Below, piece after piece: positions 11,318 to 22,080 of a DNA stretch of 64,000 nucleotides (the stretch's first letter is position 1; every line of letters begins with the position of its first letter). The DNA comes from Solilutibacter silvestris (GTDB lineage: Bacteria > Pseudomonadota > Gammaproteobacteria > Xanthomonadales > Xanthomonadaceae). Location of the stretch: positions 620,001 through 684,000 of the forward strand of contig NZ_NPZB01000002.1 in NCBI RefSeq assembly GCF_002895945.1. Reading direction: 5' to 3'. The notes under the pieces are model-generated. The model saw nothing but the letters and a program-made list of their open reading frames with translations. It did no database searches and was not told the origin of the DNA. The translations under genes were made by a program, and so were the position numbers.

Positions 11318-12472
11318 TCAGCGTTTGCTGAGCCGTTCCATCGCGAGACGCACGCTGTTCGACAGGCGCGAGATCGCGCGTGCCAGCGTGCCGATTTCGT
11401 CCTTGAGATCGACTTCCTCGATCGTGTTGTTCCACTTGCCCTTGCTCAACTCGTCGGCGACGGTGGTGAGATGCTGGATCGGTCGCAGCACGCGGTTCCA
11501 GATCAGTGTCGATTGCATGCCGAGCAACAGTGCGCCAACCAGCACGCCGATCGCGATGATCCACAGCGATTGCTTCAGGATGGTGCCGTTGATGTCGCTC
11601 TTGGGATACGCGGAGACCAGAGTGAAGCCCCAGTCCGGCACGTCCTGTTTGGTGACGGTCCAGTCGTCCGGGGCTTTGCCGGAGATGGCTTCGATCTGCG
11701 CCGGATCGGTGGTCGCCCCGGTCTTGGACTGGAAGCGCAGCTTGCCGTTGGCATCGAAGATGGCGATGAAGCCGGAGTCGAGGACGCGACGATCGGCAAC
11801 CACTTTCTCCAGTGCCTCCAGATTGGTCTTGAAGCCGACGTACCAGATGCCGACAGCGCGCTTGCCACCACCGTCGCCGGCAAGGATGGGGTCGTAACCG
11901 GTGACATAGGGCGTGCCGAGGATATCGACCACGCCGTAGAAGGGCTCGCCCTTGGTAATGGACTGGATTGCCTTTCCATGCGGGTCGAGCACGGTACCGA
12001 TCGCGCGGCTGCCATCGTCCTTCTTGACGTTGGTCGCGATGCGGACGTACTCGTCGCCGGTGCGCGCAAAGATCGTCGCGGTCCCTTCGTCGATGGCGGT
12101 AACGCTGTCGACCAAGGCGAAGTTGTTGCCTTGTGGCTGGCCACCGAACAACAGGTCGTTGGCCGGGCGACCACCCACGGTGATCTGCGGACCTACGCTG
12201 ACCGGGCCCAGCTTGCCACCATCACGTTGCAGCAGGCGCATGGAGGAATGCACGCGATCGAGCATGATCGATCGGGTGACTGCGAATAGGCTTTGCAAGG
12301 CACTCGTCTGGCGCTCGATCGATTCGTTGGCATTGGTGCGTACGCGGTTGGCCTGGGTGACGGCCAGCACGATCGTCAGCACGATCACGACGACCAGCAC
12401 CAGAGCCAATACCGGCAGCAACAGGCGCACGCGCAAGGAATCGCGAACGTTGGAAATTTCGGCTGAATTCAT
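11318..12472 (-). CDS. Cache-HAMP membrane receptor without output domain
   Basis: 384 residues: transmembrane helix 1 (about 15-38), a periplasmic Cache-type sensor (about 45-295, with GTPYVTGYDPILAG and GFIAIFDANGKLRFQSKTG), transmembrane helix 2 (about 300-322) and a cytoplasmic HAMP segment (RVLRPIQHLTTVADELSKG). It ends about 20 residues after HAMP, where a chemoreceptor would continue into a methyl-accepting domain. No frameshifted remnant was noticed downstream. ATG 12472 has GGGGAG 7 nt upstream; ATG 12475 directly before it is the alternative. Ligand unknown. Confidence 0.8.
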   Translation of the reverse strand: MNSAEISNVRDSLRVRLLLPVLALVLVVVIVLTIVLAVTQANRVRTNANESIERQTSALQSLFAVTRSIMLDRVHSSMRLLQRDGGKLGPVSVGPQITVGGRPANDLLFGGQPQGNNFALVDSVTAIDEGTATIFARTGDEYVRIATNVKKDDGSRAIGTVLDPHGKAIQSITKGEPFYGVVDILGTPYVTGYDPILAGDGGGKRAVGIWYVGFKTNLEALEKVVADRRVLDSGFIAIFDANGKLRFQSKTGATTDPAQIEAISGKAPDDWTVTKQDVPDWGFTLVSAYPKSDINGTILKQSLWIIAIGVLVGALLLGMQSTLIWNRVLRPIQHLTTVADELSKGKWNNTIEEVDLKDEIGTLARAISRLSNSVRLAMERLSKR

Positions 12473-13267
<795 letters not shown>

Positions 13268-13270
13268 GCG

Positions 13271-13729
13271 TCAGCGCAGGCGTCGTGCCAGTTCGTGGTC
13301 AAGTTCGCGATCGAAGCTGCGCACGGCGAGATTCACCTCGCGCCATAGCGAATAACTCGCGCCGAGCAGGAAGCTCACGCCAAGCACGGCCAGCAATGTC
13401 GGCAGCGCGCCCATGCGGAAATCGAGGCCGGCATCCATGGCCAGCGTGAGGCTGGTGCCGACGAAACAGGCGAGTGCGGTATAGAGCAATTGGCAGGCGC
13501 GCAGGACGAGATGCGCGCGCTGGCGATGACGCGCGATCTGCACGTCGCGCTCCTTGCGATCGGGTGCCTCGGCCTCCCACGTGACGATCAGCGAACGCAG
13601 GCGATCCACGACGCGTGCAAGCCGGTTGTTCGCGGCGGACAACAGGGTGGCGGTGGCGGTCAGGAAGAACGCCGGCGCCAGCATCGCTGTCAGGATGACG
13701 TAATGGATCGAGGTCGGATTGGAGGACAT
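13271..13729 (-). CDS. DUF2721 family membrane protein
   Basis: 152 residues with three predicted transmembrane segments: about 10-32 ([20 protein letters not shown]), 78-100 and 108-130. The [14 protein letters not shown] motif after the first helix is typical of DUF2721. Family function is unknown. It converges with tadA, whose stop is only 3 bp away, and is divergent from orn with a 62-bp gap. Confidence 0.8.
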   Translation of the reverse strand: MSSNPTSIHYVILTAMLAPAFFLTATATLLSAANNRLARVVDRLRSLIVTWEAEAPDRKERDVQIARHRQRAHLVLRACQLLYTALACFVGTSLTLAMDAGLDFRMGALPTLLAVLGVSFLLGASYSLWREVNLAVRSFDRELDHELARRLR

Positions 13730-13791
13730 GGCTGGGCGGATGCTGGGACGGGCTGGGCTATCATGCGACGTCCCGAAGGAATGCGCGAGCC

Positions 13792-14352
13792 ATGACCGAA
13801 GATCAGATGGAACAACGGTTGATCTGGATCGATCTCGAAATGACCGGGCTCGATACCGTTCGCGATTCCATCCTCGAAATCGCCACCGTGGTGACTGATG
13901 CGCAGTTGAACGTGTTGGCCGAAGGGCCGGAGTTCGCGATCGCGCAGCCGTTGGTCGTGCTGGAGGCAATGGACGAGTGGAACCGCACCCAGCACGGCAA
14001 GTCAGGATTGTGGCGACGGGTATTGGAGGAAGGCGTGGCGTTGGCGGAGGCCGAAGCGAAGACGCTGGAATTCCTGCGCGGGTGGGTGCCGGCGAGGATG
14101 TCGCCGATGTGCGGCAATTCGATTTGCCAGGATCGGCGTTTCCTGCATCGCCAGATGCCGGAGCTGGAGCGTTACTTCCACTATCGCGCTATCGACGTCA
14201 GCACCGTCAAGGAACTGGCGCGGCGCTGGGCACCGCAGGTGTCGGCCGGATTCACCAAGGAAAGCGCGCACACGGCATTGAGCGACGTGCGCGATTCCAT
14301 CGCCGAGCTGCGCCACTACCGGAAATCCATGGGCGCGTTCGCGCCGGAGTGA
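13792..14352 (+). CDS. orn: Oligoribonuclease Orn
   Basis: 186 residues. Orn is a 3'-5' exoribonuclease that degrades very short RNAs, including pGpG from c-di-GMP turnover. The DEDDh active site is visible: Asp14 and Glu16 in [11 protein letters not shown], the middle Asp in [11 protein letters not shown], and His/Asp in [12 protein letters not shown] near the C terminus. A TATCAT at 13759-13764 is a possible -10 box. The gene converges with cls. Confidence 0.97.
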   Translation: MTEDQMEQRLIWIDLEMTGLDTVRDSILEIATVVTDAQLNVLAEGPEFAIAQPLVVLEAMDEWNRTQHGKSGLWRRVLEEGVALAEAEAKTLEFLRGWVPARMSPMCGNSICQDRRFLHRQMPELERYFHYRAIDVSTVKELARRWAPQVSAGFTKESAHTALSDVRDSIAELRHYRKSMGAFAPE

Positions 14353-14367
14353 GCGCGTGGTCGCGCG

Positions 14368-15864
14368 TCACAGCAGCGGCGCCGTCATTCCCACGGCATC
14401 CTGCACCAACCGGCGATGGAACGGCCACGCGCGTACCGATTCGAGGGTCACCGGCCGCGACGCCGCGAGATAGGACAGCTGGCGTTGCCGGATCGTATCG
14501 GTGACGCCGCGATCGGCAACGAGCATGTTGTTCTCGAAATTGAGTTGCAGGCTGCGGCGATCCATGTTGGCCGACCCGACCAGCGCGAATTCGCAGTCGA
14601 CGGTCATCGACTTGGTGTGGAGCAGGCCCAGCGGGTACTCGAAAATCTCCACCCCGCAGGCGAGCAGGTCGTCGTAGGTGCTGTAGCAGGCACTGCCGAC
14701 CAGCCAGGAATTGTTGCGCGCGGGAAAGATGATCGTGGTCTTGACGCTGCGTCGCGGTGCCGCGCACAGCGCGCGCAACAGTGCCTCGTCGGGGACGAAG
14801 TAAGGCGTGGTGACCAGCAATTCCTCGCGCGCGGCATAGATCGTGGCGACGAACATGTCCGACATGGCATTGCCGCGGGTGGTCGGCCCGGTGCCGAACA
14901 TCTGCGCGATCACGCCAGGCTCGACACGTTGCGGCAGTGGTAAGGCCGAGGGCAACGCTTCCAGCGATTGCTCGCCGGTTTCGGCGATCCATGCGCTGAG
15001 GAAGAGAAATTGTTCCTGACGCACCACCGGTCCTTCGCAGCGCAGGAAGATGTCGATCCACGGCGCGTAGCGCGGTTCGGTGCGGAACTCCGGATCGGCG
15101 CAGTTCTGGCTGCCGCAATACGCGATGCGATTGTCGATCACCACGATCTTGCGGTGGTTGCGCAGATCGACGCGGCCGATCGCCAGATTTCCCAGTCGCG
15201 GGATGTCGTTCAACGTCGCCAGCGTCTGCACGCCGGCATCGCGCAGTTGGCGCCAGCGCGGCGAGCGGGTGAACGCGCGCGATCCCAGCGCATCCACCAT
15301 TACCCGGCATTGCACGCCGCGGCGGGCGGCGGCGCACACTGCATCGGCGACCTTGCCGCCGTTGTTGTCATCCAGCCAGATGTAGAAGCTGATGTGGACA
15401 TGTTCGCGGGCTTGTTCGATGTCGGCGACCAGGGCGGCGATCGCGATATCGGAGTTCACCATCGGGGCGTCGATCGGCGCGTCGGGATCCCCCAGCAGTT
15501 CGATGCGATTGCCGGCGACCGGGTGGAAACCGTTGATCGAGCGCGCGAGCTCGAACAGTTTGGCGAAGCGCAGTGCGACATCCGGCGGCGTGCCGGCGGA
15601 ATCGTCCGGCAATGGCATGCGTTCGATGGTCCGATGCAGATCGTGGATGCGCCGGCGGCCGATGCTGGTTTCGCCGAGGAACAGATAGGCGATCACGCCC
15701 AGCAACGGCAGGAACATGATCACTGCGACCCAGGCCACGCGCGACGCGGGCGTGCGGTTGGGGCGGGTGATCGCGCGCGCGACCACGGCCAGATGCAGGG
15801 CGAACAGCAGCGCCGAGGAGAACAGGTCCAGCAGCGTGTGCGGCCAACCCAATGCGAATGTCAT
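14368..15864 (-). CDS. cls: Cardiolipin synthase (phospholipase D family)
   Basis: 498 residues. Two N-terminal transmembrane helices (about 8-30 and 42-64) precede two HKD phospholipase-D motifs: NHRKIVVID (His237, Lys239, Asp244) and HTKSMTVD near residue 415. It condenses two phosphatidylglycerols, or phosphatidylglycerol with another donor, to cardiolipin at the inner membrane. ATG 15864 is preceded by CCGGAG at 6 nt, preferred over the longer frame starting at 15909. The gene lies between convergent orn and the stop of ppsA on the same strand. Confidence 0.9.
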   Translation of the reverse strand: MTFALGWPHTLLDLFSSALLFALHLAVVARAITRPNRTPASRVAWVAVIMFLPLLGVIAYLFLGETSIGRRRIHDLHRTIERMPLPDDSAGTPPDVALRFAKLFELARSINGFHPVAGNRIELLGDPDAPIDAPMVNSDIAIAALVADIEQAREHVHISFYIWLDDNNGGKVADAVCAAARRGVQCRVMVDALGSRAFTRSPRWRQLRDAGVQTLATLNDIPRLGNLAIGRVDLRNHRKIVVIDNRIAYCGSQNCADPEFRTEPRYAPWIDIFLRCEGPVVRQEQFLFLSAWIAETGEQSLEALPSALPLPQRVEPGVIAQMFGTGPTTRGNAMSDMFVATIYAAREELLVTTPYFVPDEALLRALCAAPRRSVKTTIIFPARNNSWLVGSACYSTYDDLLACGVEIFEYPLGLLHTKSMTVDCEFALVGSANMDRRSLQLNFENNMLVADRGVTDTIRQRQLSYLAASRPVTLESVRAWPFHRRLVQDAVGMTAPLL

Positions 15865-15928
15865 GCGCGACTCCGGAAAGCATGCCTCCCGGAAGTCTAG
15901 ATCAAGCACCGCATGTAGCGCGTCGGGA

Positions 15929-18334
15929 TCAGCCCGCCTTCGCTTTCGCCAGCGCCAGCCAGGTATCGACCACTGTGTCCGGATTGAGCGAGAGCGACTC
16001 GATGCCCTGTTCCATCAACCACAGCGCGAGATCGGGATGATCGCTCGGCCCCTGGCCGCAGATGCCGATGTACTTGCCCTTGGCGCGCGCGGCCTGGATC
16101 GCCATCGACAGCATCTTCTTCACCGCCGGATCGCGTTCGTCGAACAGGTTGGCGACGATCGAGGAATCGCGGTCGAGGCCGAGCGTGAGCTGGGTCATGT
16201 CGTTGGAGCCGATCGAGAAGCCGTCGAAGATGTCGAGGAATTCGTCGGCGAGCAGCGCGTTCGACGGCACTTCGCACATCATGATGATTTTCAGGCCCGG
16301 CTTTTCATTGGTCGCGCCATCGCCCTGTTTCAGGCCGTTGCGCGCCAGCACTTCGATCACCTTGCGGCCTTCGTCGAGCGTGCGCACGAACGGGATCATC
16401 ACCCACAGGTTGTCGAGGCCCATTTCCTCGCGCACGCGCTTCACAGCGCGGCATTCCAGCGCGAAGGCGTCGGCGAAGTCCGGCGAGACGTAACGCGAGG
16501 CGCCACGGAAACCGATCATCGGGTTTTCTTCATGCGGTTCGTACTTCGATCCGCCGATCAGGTTGGCGTATTCGTTCGACTTGAAGTCCGACAGGCGCAC
16601 GATCACCGGATTCGGCGCGACCGATGCGGTGATGGTGGCGATGCCTTCGACCAGGCGATCGACGTAGAAATCGACCGGCGATGCATAACCGGCCATGCGT
16701 GCGTCGATCTTCTTCTTGGTCTCGGCGTCCTGGCGGGCGTAATCCAGCAGCGCCTTCGGATGCACGCCGATATGGCTGGCGATGATCATTTCCAGGCGCG
16801 CCAAGCCGATGCCGGCGTTCGGCAGCTGGCCGAAATCGAAGGCGCGTTCCGGATTCGCCACGTTCATCATGATCTTCATCGGCGCCGGCGGCATGTTGCC
16901 GAGATCGGTCGTGGTGCGCTCGAAGGGCAGGTTGCCTTGGTAGATGAAGCCGGTATCGCCCTCGGCGCAACTCACGGTGATCGATTGCCCGTCGACGATG
17001 GTGTCAAGCGCGTTGCCGGTGCCGACCACTGCGGGCACACCGAGTTCGCGCGCGATGATCGCGGCGTGACAGGTGCGGCCACCGCGATTGGTGACGATCG
17101 CCGAGGCGCGCTTCATGATCGGCTCCCAATCGGGATCGGTCATGTCGGCAACCAGCACGTCACCGGGCTGCACGTTGTTCATGTCTTCGAGACGGCGGAC
17201 TACGCGCGCGGTGCCGGCGCCGATCTTCTGGCCGATCGCACGGCCTTCGCACAACACCGGGCCGCGTTCGCCCAGCGTGTAACGTTCGATCTGCGTCGCC
17301 TTCGCCCGCGACTTCACCGTTTCCGGACGCGCCTGCAGGATGTAGAGCTTGCCGGTGTTGCCGTCCTTGCCCCATTCGATGTCCATCGGGCGGCCGTAAT
17401 GCTGTTCGATCACCAACGCCTGCTTCGACAGTTCGGCGACGTCGGCATCGCTGATCGAGAACTTCGAACGCAATTCCACCGGCGTGTCCTCGGTGCGCAC
17501 GCGTTCGCCGGGTGCATCGGAATAGACCATGCGCAACTGCTTGCTGCCGAGCGCACGACGCAGGATCGCCGGCTTGCCCGCCATCAGCGTCGGCTTGTAG
17601 ACGTAGAACTCGTCCGGGTTCACCGCGCCTTGCACCACCATCTCGCCAAGGCCATAGCTGGAAGTGACGAACACCACGTCGCGGAAACCGGATTCCGTAT
17701 CGAGGGTGAACAGCACGCCCGCTGCGCCGACGTCCGAGCGCACCATCTGCTGGATGCCGGCGGAGAGGAACACGTCCTCGTGCGCGAAACCGTGGTGGAC
17801 GCGATAGGCGATCGCGCGATCGTTGTACAGCGACGCGAACACTTCCTTGACCTTGCGCACGACGTCATCGGCGCCGGTCACGTTGAGGAAGGTTTCCTGC
17901 TGGCCGGCGAACGACGCGTCGGGCAAGTCTTCGGCGGTGGCGGAGGAACGTACGGCGACGGCGAGATCGACGGAACCGGCCTCCTGGCTCATCTGCGCGT
18001 AGGCGCTGCGGATATCGGCTTCGAGTCCGGGCTGCAGTGGTGCGTCGATCACCCAGCCGCGGACTTCGGCGCCGGCCTTGGTCAATGCCGGCACGTCGTC
18101 GACATCGATGGTCTTCAGCTTGTCGTAGATGCGCGCGTGCAGGTCGTTGTGGGCGATGAAGTCCTTGAAGGCATCGGCGGTGGTGGCGAAACCGCCCGGC
18201 ACCGAGACGCCGAGGCCGGCGAGCTGGCCGATCATCTCGCCCAGCGAGGAATTCTTGCCGCCCACCTGGGCGAGATCGGACAGGCGCAGGTCTTTCAGCC
18301 AGAGGACATTCTTGCTGTGGGCTGGGGCGGTCAA
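15929..18334 (-). CDS. ppsA: Phosphoenolpyruvate synthase PpsA
   Basis: 801 residues. PpsA makes phosphoenolpyruvate from pyruvate and ATP in gluconeogenesis. The ATP-grasp N domain has [11 protein letters not shown] and the swivelling domain carries the phosphohistidine in [11 protein letters not shown] (residues about 415-425). The C-terminal PEP/pyruvate barrel ends with [16 protein letters not shown] and SLNPDTV. The start appears to be TTG (18334) with GGAG 8 nt upstream; no better ATG is nearby. It is divergent from its regulator gene with about 80 bp between them. Confidence 0.95.
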   Translation of the reverse strand: MTAPAHSKNVLWLKDLRLSDLAQVGGKNSSLGEMIGQLAGLGVSVPGGFATTADAFKDFIAHNDLHARIYDKLKTIDVDDVPALTKAGAEVRGWVIDAPLQPGLEADIRSAYAQMSQEAGSVDLAVAVRSSATAEDLPDASFAGQQETFLNVTGADDVVRKVKEVFASLYNDRAIAYRVHHGFAHEDVFLSAGIQQMVRSDVGAAGVLFTLDTESGFRDVVFVTSSYGLGEMVVQGAVNPDEFYVYKPTLMAGKPAILRRALGSKQLRMVYSDAPGERVRTEDTPVELRSKFSISDADVAELSKQALVIEQHYGRPMDIEWGKDGNTGKLYILQARPETVKSRAKATQIERYTLGERGPVLCEGRAIGQKIGAGTARVVRRLEDMNNVQPGDVLVADMTDPDWEPIMKRASAIVTNRGGRTCHAAIIARELGVPAVVGTGNALDTIVDGQSITVSCAEGDTGFIYQGNLPFERTTTDLGNMPPAPMKIMMNVANPERAFDFGQLPNAGIGLARLEMIIASHIGVHPKALLDYARQDAETKKKIDARMAGYASPVDFYVDRLVEGIATITASVAPNPVIVRLSDFKSNEYANLIGGSKYEPHEENPMIGFRGASRYVSPDFADAFALECRAVKRVREEMGLDNLWVMIPFVRTLDEGRKVIEVLARNGLKQGDGATNEKPGLKIIMMCEVPSNALLADEFLDIFDGFSIGSNDMTQLTLGLDRDSSIVANLFDERDPAVKKMLSMAIQAARAKGKYIGICGQGPSDHPDLALWLMEQGIESLSLNPDTVVDTWLALAKAKAG

Positions 18335-18415
18335 GGGGAAGCTCCGGACAGGGATTCGGGATGCCGAACGGCAATCCGGTTATTTTAGCAATCGTTTTCA
18401 TCAACGGCCCGACAC

Positions 18416-19237
18416 ATGTCCGACATCCGCCCGGTCTTCTACGTTTCCGATGGCACCGGCATCACCGCCGAGACCATCGGCCACAGCCTGCTGACCCAGT
18501 TCAGCGAGGGCGAATTCCAGACCGATCGCCTGCCGTTCGTCGATACCCCGGACAAGGCCCGCGAAGCGGCAGTCCTCATTCGCGCGGCCGGCGAGCAGGC
18601 CGGGGTGCGCCCGATCGTGGTGAATTCCTGCGTGGACGGTGATCTCAGCGCCGTTCTCGCCACCAGCGGTGCGTTGATGCTGGACGTGTTCGCGCCGTTC
18701 ATCGCGCCACTGGAACAGGAGCTTGGTCGCAAGCGCCAACCGCGGGTCGGCAAGGCGCATGGCATCGTCGATTTCGACCAGTACCACCGGCGCATCAACG
18801 CAATGAACTACGCGCTCACCCACGACGACGGCATGCGGGTGGACTACAGCGACGCCGACGTGATCCTGATCGGCGTGTCGCGCGCCGGCAAGACGCCGAC
18901 CTGCGTGTACCTGGCGCTGCATCATGGACTGCGCGCGGCGAACTATCCGCTAACCGATGACGATCTCGAAAGCGACCGCCTACCGCCGCGCCTGCGCCAA
19001 TATCGCAACAAGCTGTTCGGCTTGACCATCGATCCCGATCGCCTGCACCAGATCCGCCAGGAACGCCGGCCGAATTCGCGCTATTCCGAGATGGACACCT
19101 GCAAGCGCGAGGTTGCCGCGGCGAATGTGATCTTCAGCACGGAACACATTCCGGTGTTGTCGACCACGCATGCGTCGATCGAGGAAATTTCCAGTCGCGT
19201 GCTGGAAACACTGGGAATCAATCGCGAAATGTATTGA
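18416..19237 (+). CDS. ppsR: PEP synthase regulatory protein PpsR (kinase/pyrophosphorylase)
   Basis: 273 residues of the DUF299 family. These proteins inactivate PpsA by ADP-dependent phosphorylation of an active-site threonine and reactivate it by Pi-dependent dephosphorylation. Visible features are the N-terminal [13 protein letters not shown] motif and the P-loop-like [15 protein letters not shown] near residue 147. Divergent pairing with ppsA supports the assignment. Confidence 0.95.
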   Translation: MSDIRPVFYVSDGTGITAETIGHSLLTQFSEGEFQTDRLPFVDTPDKAREAAVLIRAAGEQAGVRPIVVNSCVDGDLSAVLATSGALMLDVFAPFIAPLEQELGRKRQPRVGKAHGIVDFDQYHRRINAMNYALTHDDGMRVDYSDADVILIGVSRAGKTPTCVYLALHHGLRAANYPLTDDDLESDRLPPRLRQYRNKLFGLTIDPDRLHQIRQERRPNSRYSEMDTCKREVAAANVIFSTEHIPVLSTTHASIEEISSRVLETLGINREMY

Positions 19238-19302
19238 CCGAGCTCACAAAGCTGTATCGGCCGCCATTGCCGAATCGCGCCTGATCGCGTATAGGTCACC
19301 CC

Positions 19303-19791
19303 ATGGCACTGGTTCACGCCCCTGTCGTTCGCATTCCCCATCTCAGTCGCTTCGGCCTGTTGATGGGACTGTATGCGGAGAATCACGGCAAGCTCACGCG
19401 CTTGCTGGCTCCGGCGCGCCTGCCTGTCGGCAGCTATCTCTCGCATGGCGATGACGGGCTCGATCTGCGCCTCGATATCATCGAACAGCATCGCTACACC
19501 ACCGAATTGCGCCTGACCTACACGGTGATCGACCCGGTCAGCGGCGAACCCGATCCCTCGGCCTTCGTGCGCCTGTATCGCGATGCGCGCCAGGCCGAAG
19601 CCACCCATTGCCATGTCGGGCGACGCTGGCAGGACGTGGTGGGGATGTATCCGCCGCCACAAGCGATCATCGACCACCGCCTGCGCATGAACATTTTCCT
19701 CGGCAAATGGCTGGATCTGCTGGCCATCCGCGGCCATGGCCAGGCCACGATGCTGCGCTTCGACGAAGCTTCTGCTGTCGAAGAGGGTTGA
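19303..19791 (+). CDS. DUF1249 (YqiB-like) protein
   Basis: 162 residues, no signal peptide. It matches the YqiB/DUF1249 pattern: an N-terminal helical MGLYAENHGKLTRLL, a beta-rich centre with ELRLTYTVIDP, then VRLYRDARQAEA and a C-terminal DHRLRMNIFLGKWLDLL. Function is unknown. Its stop codon overlaps the -35 box of the tRNA promoter that follows. Confidence 0.82.
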   Translation: MALVHAPVVRIPHLSRFGLLMGLYAENHGKLTRLLAPARLPVGSYLSHGDDGLDLRLDIIEQHRYTTELRLTYTVIDPVSGEPDPSAFVRLYRDARQAEATHCHVGRRWQDVVGMYPPPQAIIDHRLRMNIFLGKWLDLLAIRGHGQATMLRFDEASAVEEG

Positions 19792-19816
19792 CGAAGGAAA
19801 TCGATCTCCCTAGACT
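19788..19816 (+). promoter_or_regulatory. Promoter of the tRNA-Ala/tRNA-Glu unit
   Basis: TTGACG (19788-19793), a 17-bp spacer, then TAGACT (19811-19816). Transcription would start near 19823, about 11 nt before tRNA-Ala. The GC-rich discriminator (AGCGGG) after the -10 box is typical of stringently controlled stable-RNA promoters. Confidence 0.75.
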
Positions 19817-19833
19817 AGCGGGCTTCCCTCTGT

Positions 19834-19909
19834 GGGGCCATAGCTCAGCTGGGAGAGCGCCTGCATGGCATGCAGGAGGTCGGCGGTTCGATCCCGCCTG
19901 GCTCCACCA
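19834..19909 (+). tRNA. tRNA-Ala (anticodon GGC)
   Basis: 76 nt with encoded CCA. The acceptor stem GGGGCCA/TGGCTCC contains the G3-U70 wobble that identifies alanine tRNA. The anticodon arm CCTGC-ATGGCAT-GCAGG places GGC at 34-36, and the T arm has GGTTCGATCCC. Confidence 0.96.
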
Positions 19910-19964
19910 ACATCGATCGCATCAAGGCCAGCGAACGATGTCGAAGGGAAACAGCGTCAAACAC

Positions 19965-20040
19965 GTCCCCATCGTCTAGAGGCCTAGGACATTACCCTTT
20001 CACGGTAGCGACCGGGGTTCGAATCCCCGTGGGGACGCCA
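19965..20040 (+). tRNA. tRNA-Glu (anticodon TTC)
   Basis: 76 nt with encoded CCA; acceptor stem GTCCCCA/TGGGGAC. The anticodon loop CTTTCAC gives TTC, and the T arm GGGGTTCGAATCCCC is complete. It lies 55 nt after tRNA-Ala and is followed by a strong terminator, so both are probably processed from one transcript. Confidence 0.96.
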
Positions 20041-20053
20041 TCTTCAGGAAAAC

Positions 20054-20077
20054 GCCCGCGCAAGCGGGCTTTTTTTT
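20054..20077 (+). terminator. Rho-independent terminator of the tRNA unit
   Basis: GCCCGC (20054-20059), GCAA tetraloop, GCGGGC (20064-20069), then eight T residues (20070-20077). Confidence 0.92.
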
Positions 20078-20179
20078 GTTCGCCGCAATGAACCCGTCGT
20101 GACCTCCGGTATGCGGGGACGCTCGTCGTGCGCATGGATTTCCCGCAGAATATCGGTTTTCCAGATGTCGGATTCCGCC

Positions 20180-21148
20180 ATGCCCCCGGTTCGTCTCGCT
20201 GCACTCGCTGTCGTGTTCGCCATCGTCGCCATGCCCGTGACGGCCCACGCCGCAAAAGGCAAGGCCAAGGCGGCGAAGAAGCCGGCGGCGACGCAGCAGG
20301 TACAAGCGCCGAGGAAGATGGATATCCATAACGAACGCGACCGCACCAGCTACATGGTCGGGATGGAAGTCGGCAAGTCGCTGGCGGACATCGGGCAGGA
20401 CATCGATTTCCCCGAACTCGAACACGCGATTCGCAACGCGCTGGATGGCGGCAAGCCGCTGATCACCCAGGACGAGGCACGCATGGTCAGCATGTCGTTG
20501 GGGCAGCGCGTCCAGGCCCGGCAGTCGGGCGCGGCGGTCCCGGCGTTTCCGCCGGGCGTGACGCCGGAAACGGTCGCGCGATTGGTCGGCATCGAGATCG
20601 GGCGCTCGCTGGCGCCGGCGCGTGCCGAATTCGATCTGCCGATCGCCATGCAGGGCATACGCGCGGTGGCATTGCACCAGACCCCGCTGCTCGATGAAGC
20701 GCAGGCGAAACAGGCGCACGACACCTTGGCTGCGCGCATGCGCAACAAGGGTGCCGAGGAAGCCGTTCGCAACAAGCGCGAGGGTGATGCTTTCCTCGCG
20801 CGCAATCGCACCGCGTCGGGCGTGATGACCACCCGCACTGGCCTGCAGTACCAGATCATCAAGGATGGCGGCGGTGTCATGCGCCCATCTACGGATTCCA
20901 CGGTGCGGGTCAGCTATGAAGGTCGCACGCTCGATGGCCGCGTCTTCGATGCCAACAAGGACGTGATGTTCCCGCTGAAGGCAGTGATCCCCGGCTGGAC
21001 CGAGGGATTGCAGCTGATGGCGGTTGGCAGCCGCTACCGTTTCTGGATCCCGTCGCAGCTGGCCTATGGCGCCAAGGGTTCGCCGCCGAGCATTCCGGCG
21101 AACTCCACGCTGGTGTTCGATGTCGAACTGCTTGGCCTGAGCCGCTAA
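20180..21148 (+). CDS. Exported FKBP-type peptidyl-prolyl isomerase with doubled N domain
   Basis: About 322 residues. A signal peptide (cleavage after VTAHA) leads to a Lys/Ala-rich linker, then two successive FKBP_N-like helical segments: RTSYMVGMEVGKSL (about 52-115) and ETVARLVGIEIGRSL (about 130-195). The C-terminal FKBP domain (about 230-322) has VRVSYEGRTLDGRVFD, VIPGWTEGLQLM and FWIPSQLAYG. Relatives such as Mip/FkpA normally have one N-terminal dimerisation segment. Likely a periplasmic folding factor. ATG 20165 is an alternative start. Confidence 0.88.
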   Translation: MPPVRLAALAVVFAIVAMPVTAHAAKGKAKAAKKPAATQQVQAPRKMDIHNERDRTSYMVGMEVGKSLADIGQDIDFPELEHAIRNALDGGKPLITQDEARMVSMSLGQRVQARQSGAAVPAFPPGVTPETVARLVGIEIGRSLAPARAEFDLPIAMQGIRAVALHQTPLLDEAQAKQAHDTLAARMRNKGAEEAVRNKREGDAFLARNRTASGVMTTRTGLQYQIIKDGGGVMRPSTDSTVRVSYEGRTLDGRVFDANKDVMFPLKAVIPGWTEGLQLMAVGSRYRFWIPSQLAYGAKGSPPSIPANSTLVFDVELLGLSR

Positions 21149-21218
21149 AGTAATCCCCCCTGCGGTGTCGTCCGCAGTCATTCACCCGCATCGCGCGGTC
21201 AAAACCCCGGAGTTACCG

Positions 21219-22046
21219 ATGTCCAATCGCCGTTCCCTCATTGCCGTGTCGTCGTTGGCGATCGCAGTCACTTTTGCGCTGGGCGCTTGCAACAAGCCTG
21301 CCGACAGCGCGTCGTCCACCGATGCCAAGACGGCCGATGCCGCCAAGTCCGGCGACAAGCCGGCGTTGACCATCGCCGGCCTCCCCACCGACAAGGACCA
21401 GGTCAGCTACATGATCGGCCTGCAAATGGGCAAATCGCTGGAACCCGCCAAGGACGACGTCGACCTTGACGTGATGATGAAGGCGATCCGCACCACCCTG
21501 AAGGGCGAAAAGCCGTTGATGGATGACAAGCAGGCAGCATCGGTGGGCGAGGCCTTCGGCCAGCGCATGCAGCTGAAGACGATGCAGAAGATGATGACCG
21601 ATGCCAAGAAGAACGGCGAAGCCGGCGAGAAGTTCCTGGCCGACAACGGCAAGAAGCCCGACGTGAAGACCACGGCTTCCGGTTTGCAGTACCAGGTGGT
21701 GAGCGAAGGCACCGGCCCCAAGCCGAAGCCGACCGATGTAGTGAAGGTGAAGTACAAGGGTGTCACCCTGGATGGCAAGGAATTCGACAGCACCGAAGCG
21801 CATGGCGGCGAGCCGGCGGCGATGCCGGTCAACAAGGTGATCCCGGGCTGGTCGGAAGGCGTGCAGTTGATGCCGGTCGGCAGCAAGTACAAGTTCTGGA
21901 TTCCGGCCAAGCTGGCTTACGGCGAGCAGGGCACGCCCGGCGGCCCGATCCCGCCGAACGCGACGCTGGTCTTCGATGTCGAGTTGGTGAGCATCGAGAA
22001 GGCGCAGCCGCAGGGCGCGCGTCCGGCAGCGGCTCCGCAGCACTGA
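21219..22046 (+). CDS. FKBP-type peptidyl-prolyl isomerase lipoprotein (Mip/FkpA-like)
   Basis: 275 residues. A lipobox (FALGAC) marks a lipoprotein, followed by a low-complexity spacer, one FKBP_N segment ([15 protein letters not shown]) and an FKBP domain with [29 protein letters not shown] and [13 protein letters not shown]. It assists proline-limited folding in the periplasm. It directly follows a paralogue, pointing to tandem duplication. ATG 21219 has GGAG 7 nt upstream; the longer frame from 21165 lacks the signal peptide at its start. Confidence 0.92.
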   Translation: MSNRRSLIAVSSLAIAVTFALGACNKPADSASSTDAKTADAAKSGDKPALTIAGLPTDKDQVSYMIGLQMGKSLEPAKDDVDLDVMMKAIRTTLKGEKPLMDDKQAASVGEAFGQRMQLKTMQKMMTDAKKNGEAGEKFLADNGKKPDVKTTASGLQYQVVSEGTGPKPKPTDVVKVKYKGVTLDGKEFDSTEAHGGEPAAMPVNKVIPGWSEGVQLMPVGSKYKFWIPAKLAYGEQGTPGGPIPPNATLVFDVELVSIEKAQPQGARPAAAPQH

Positions 22047-22080
22047 TCGTCGGCAACCACGCGCCACGCAAGGAAGACGC

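Noticed and set aside
15716-18388. An 890-codon plus-strand frame antisense to ppsA and cls
   Set aside because: ppsA on the minus strand is a complete, recognisable gene; the antisense frame has shadow composition.
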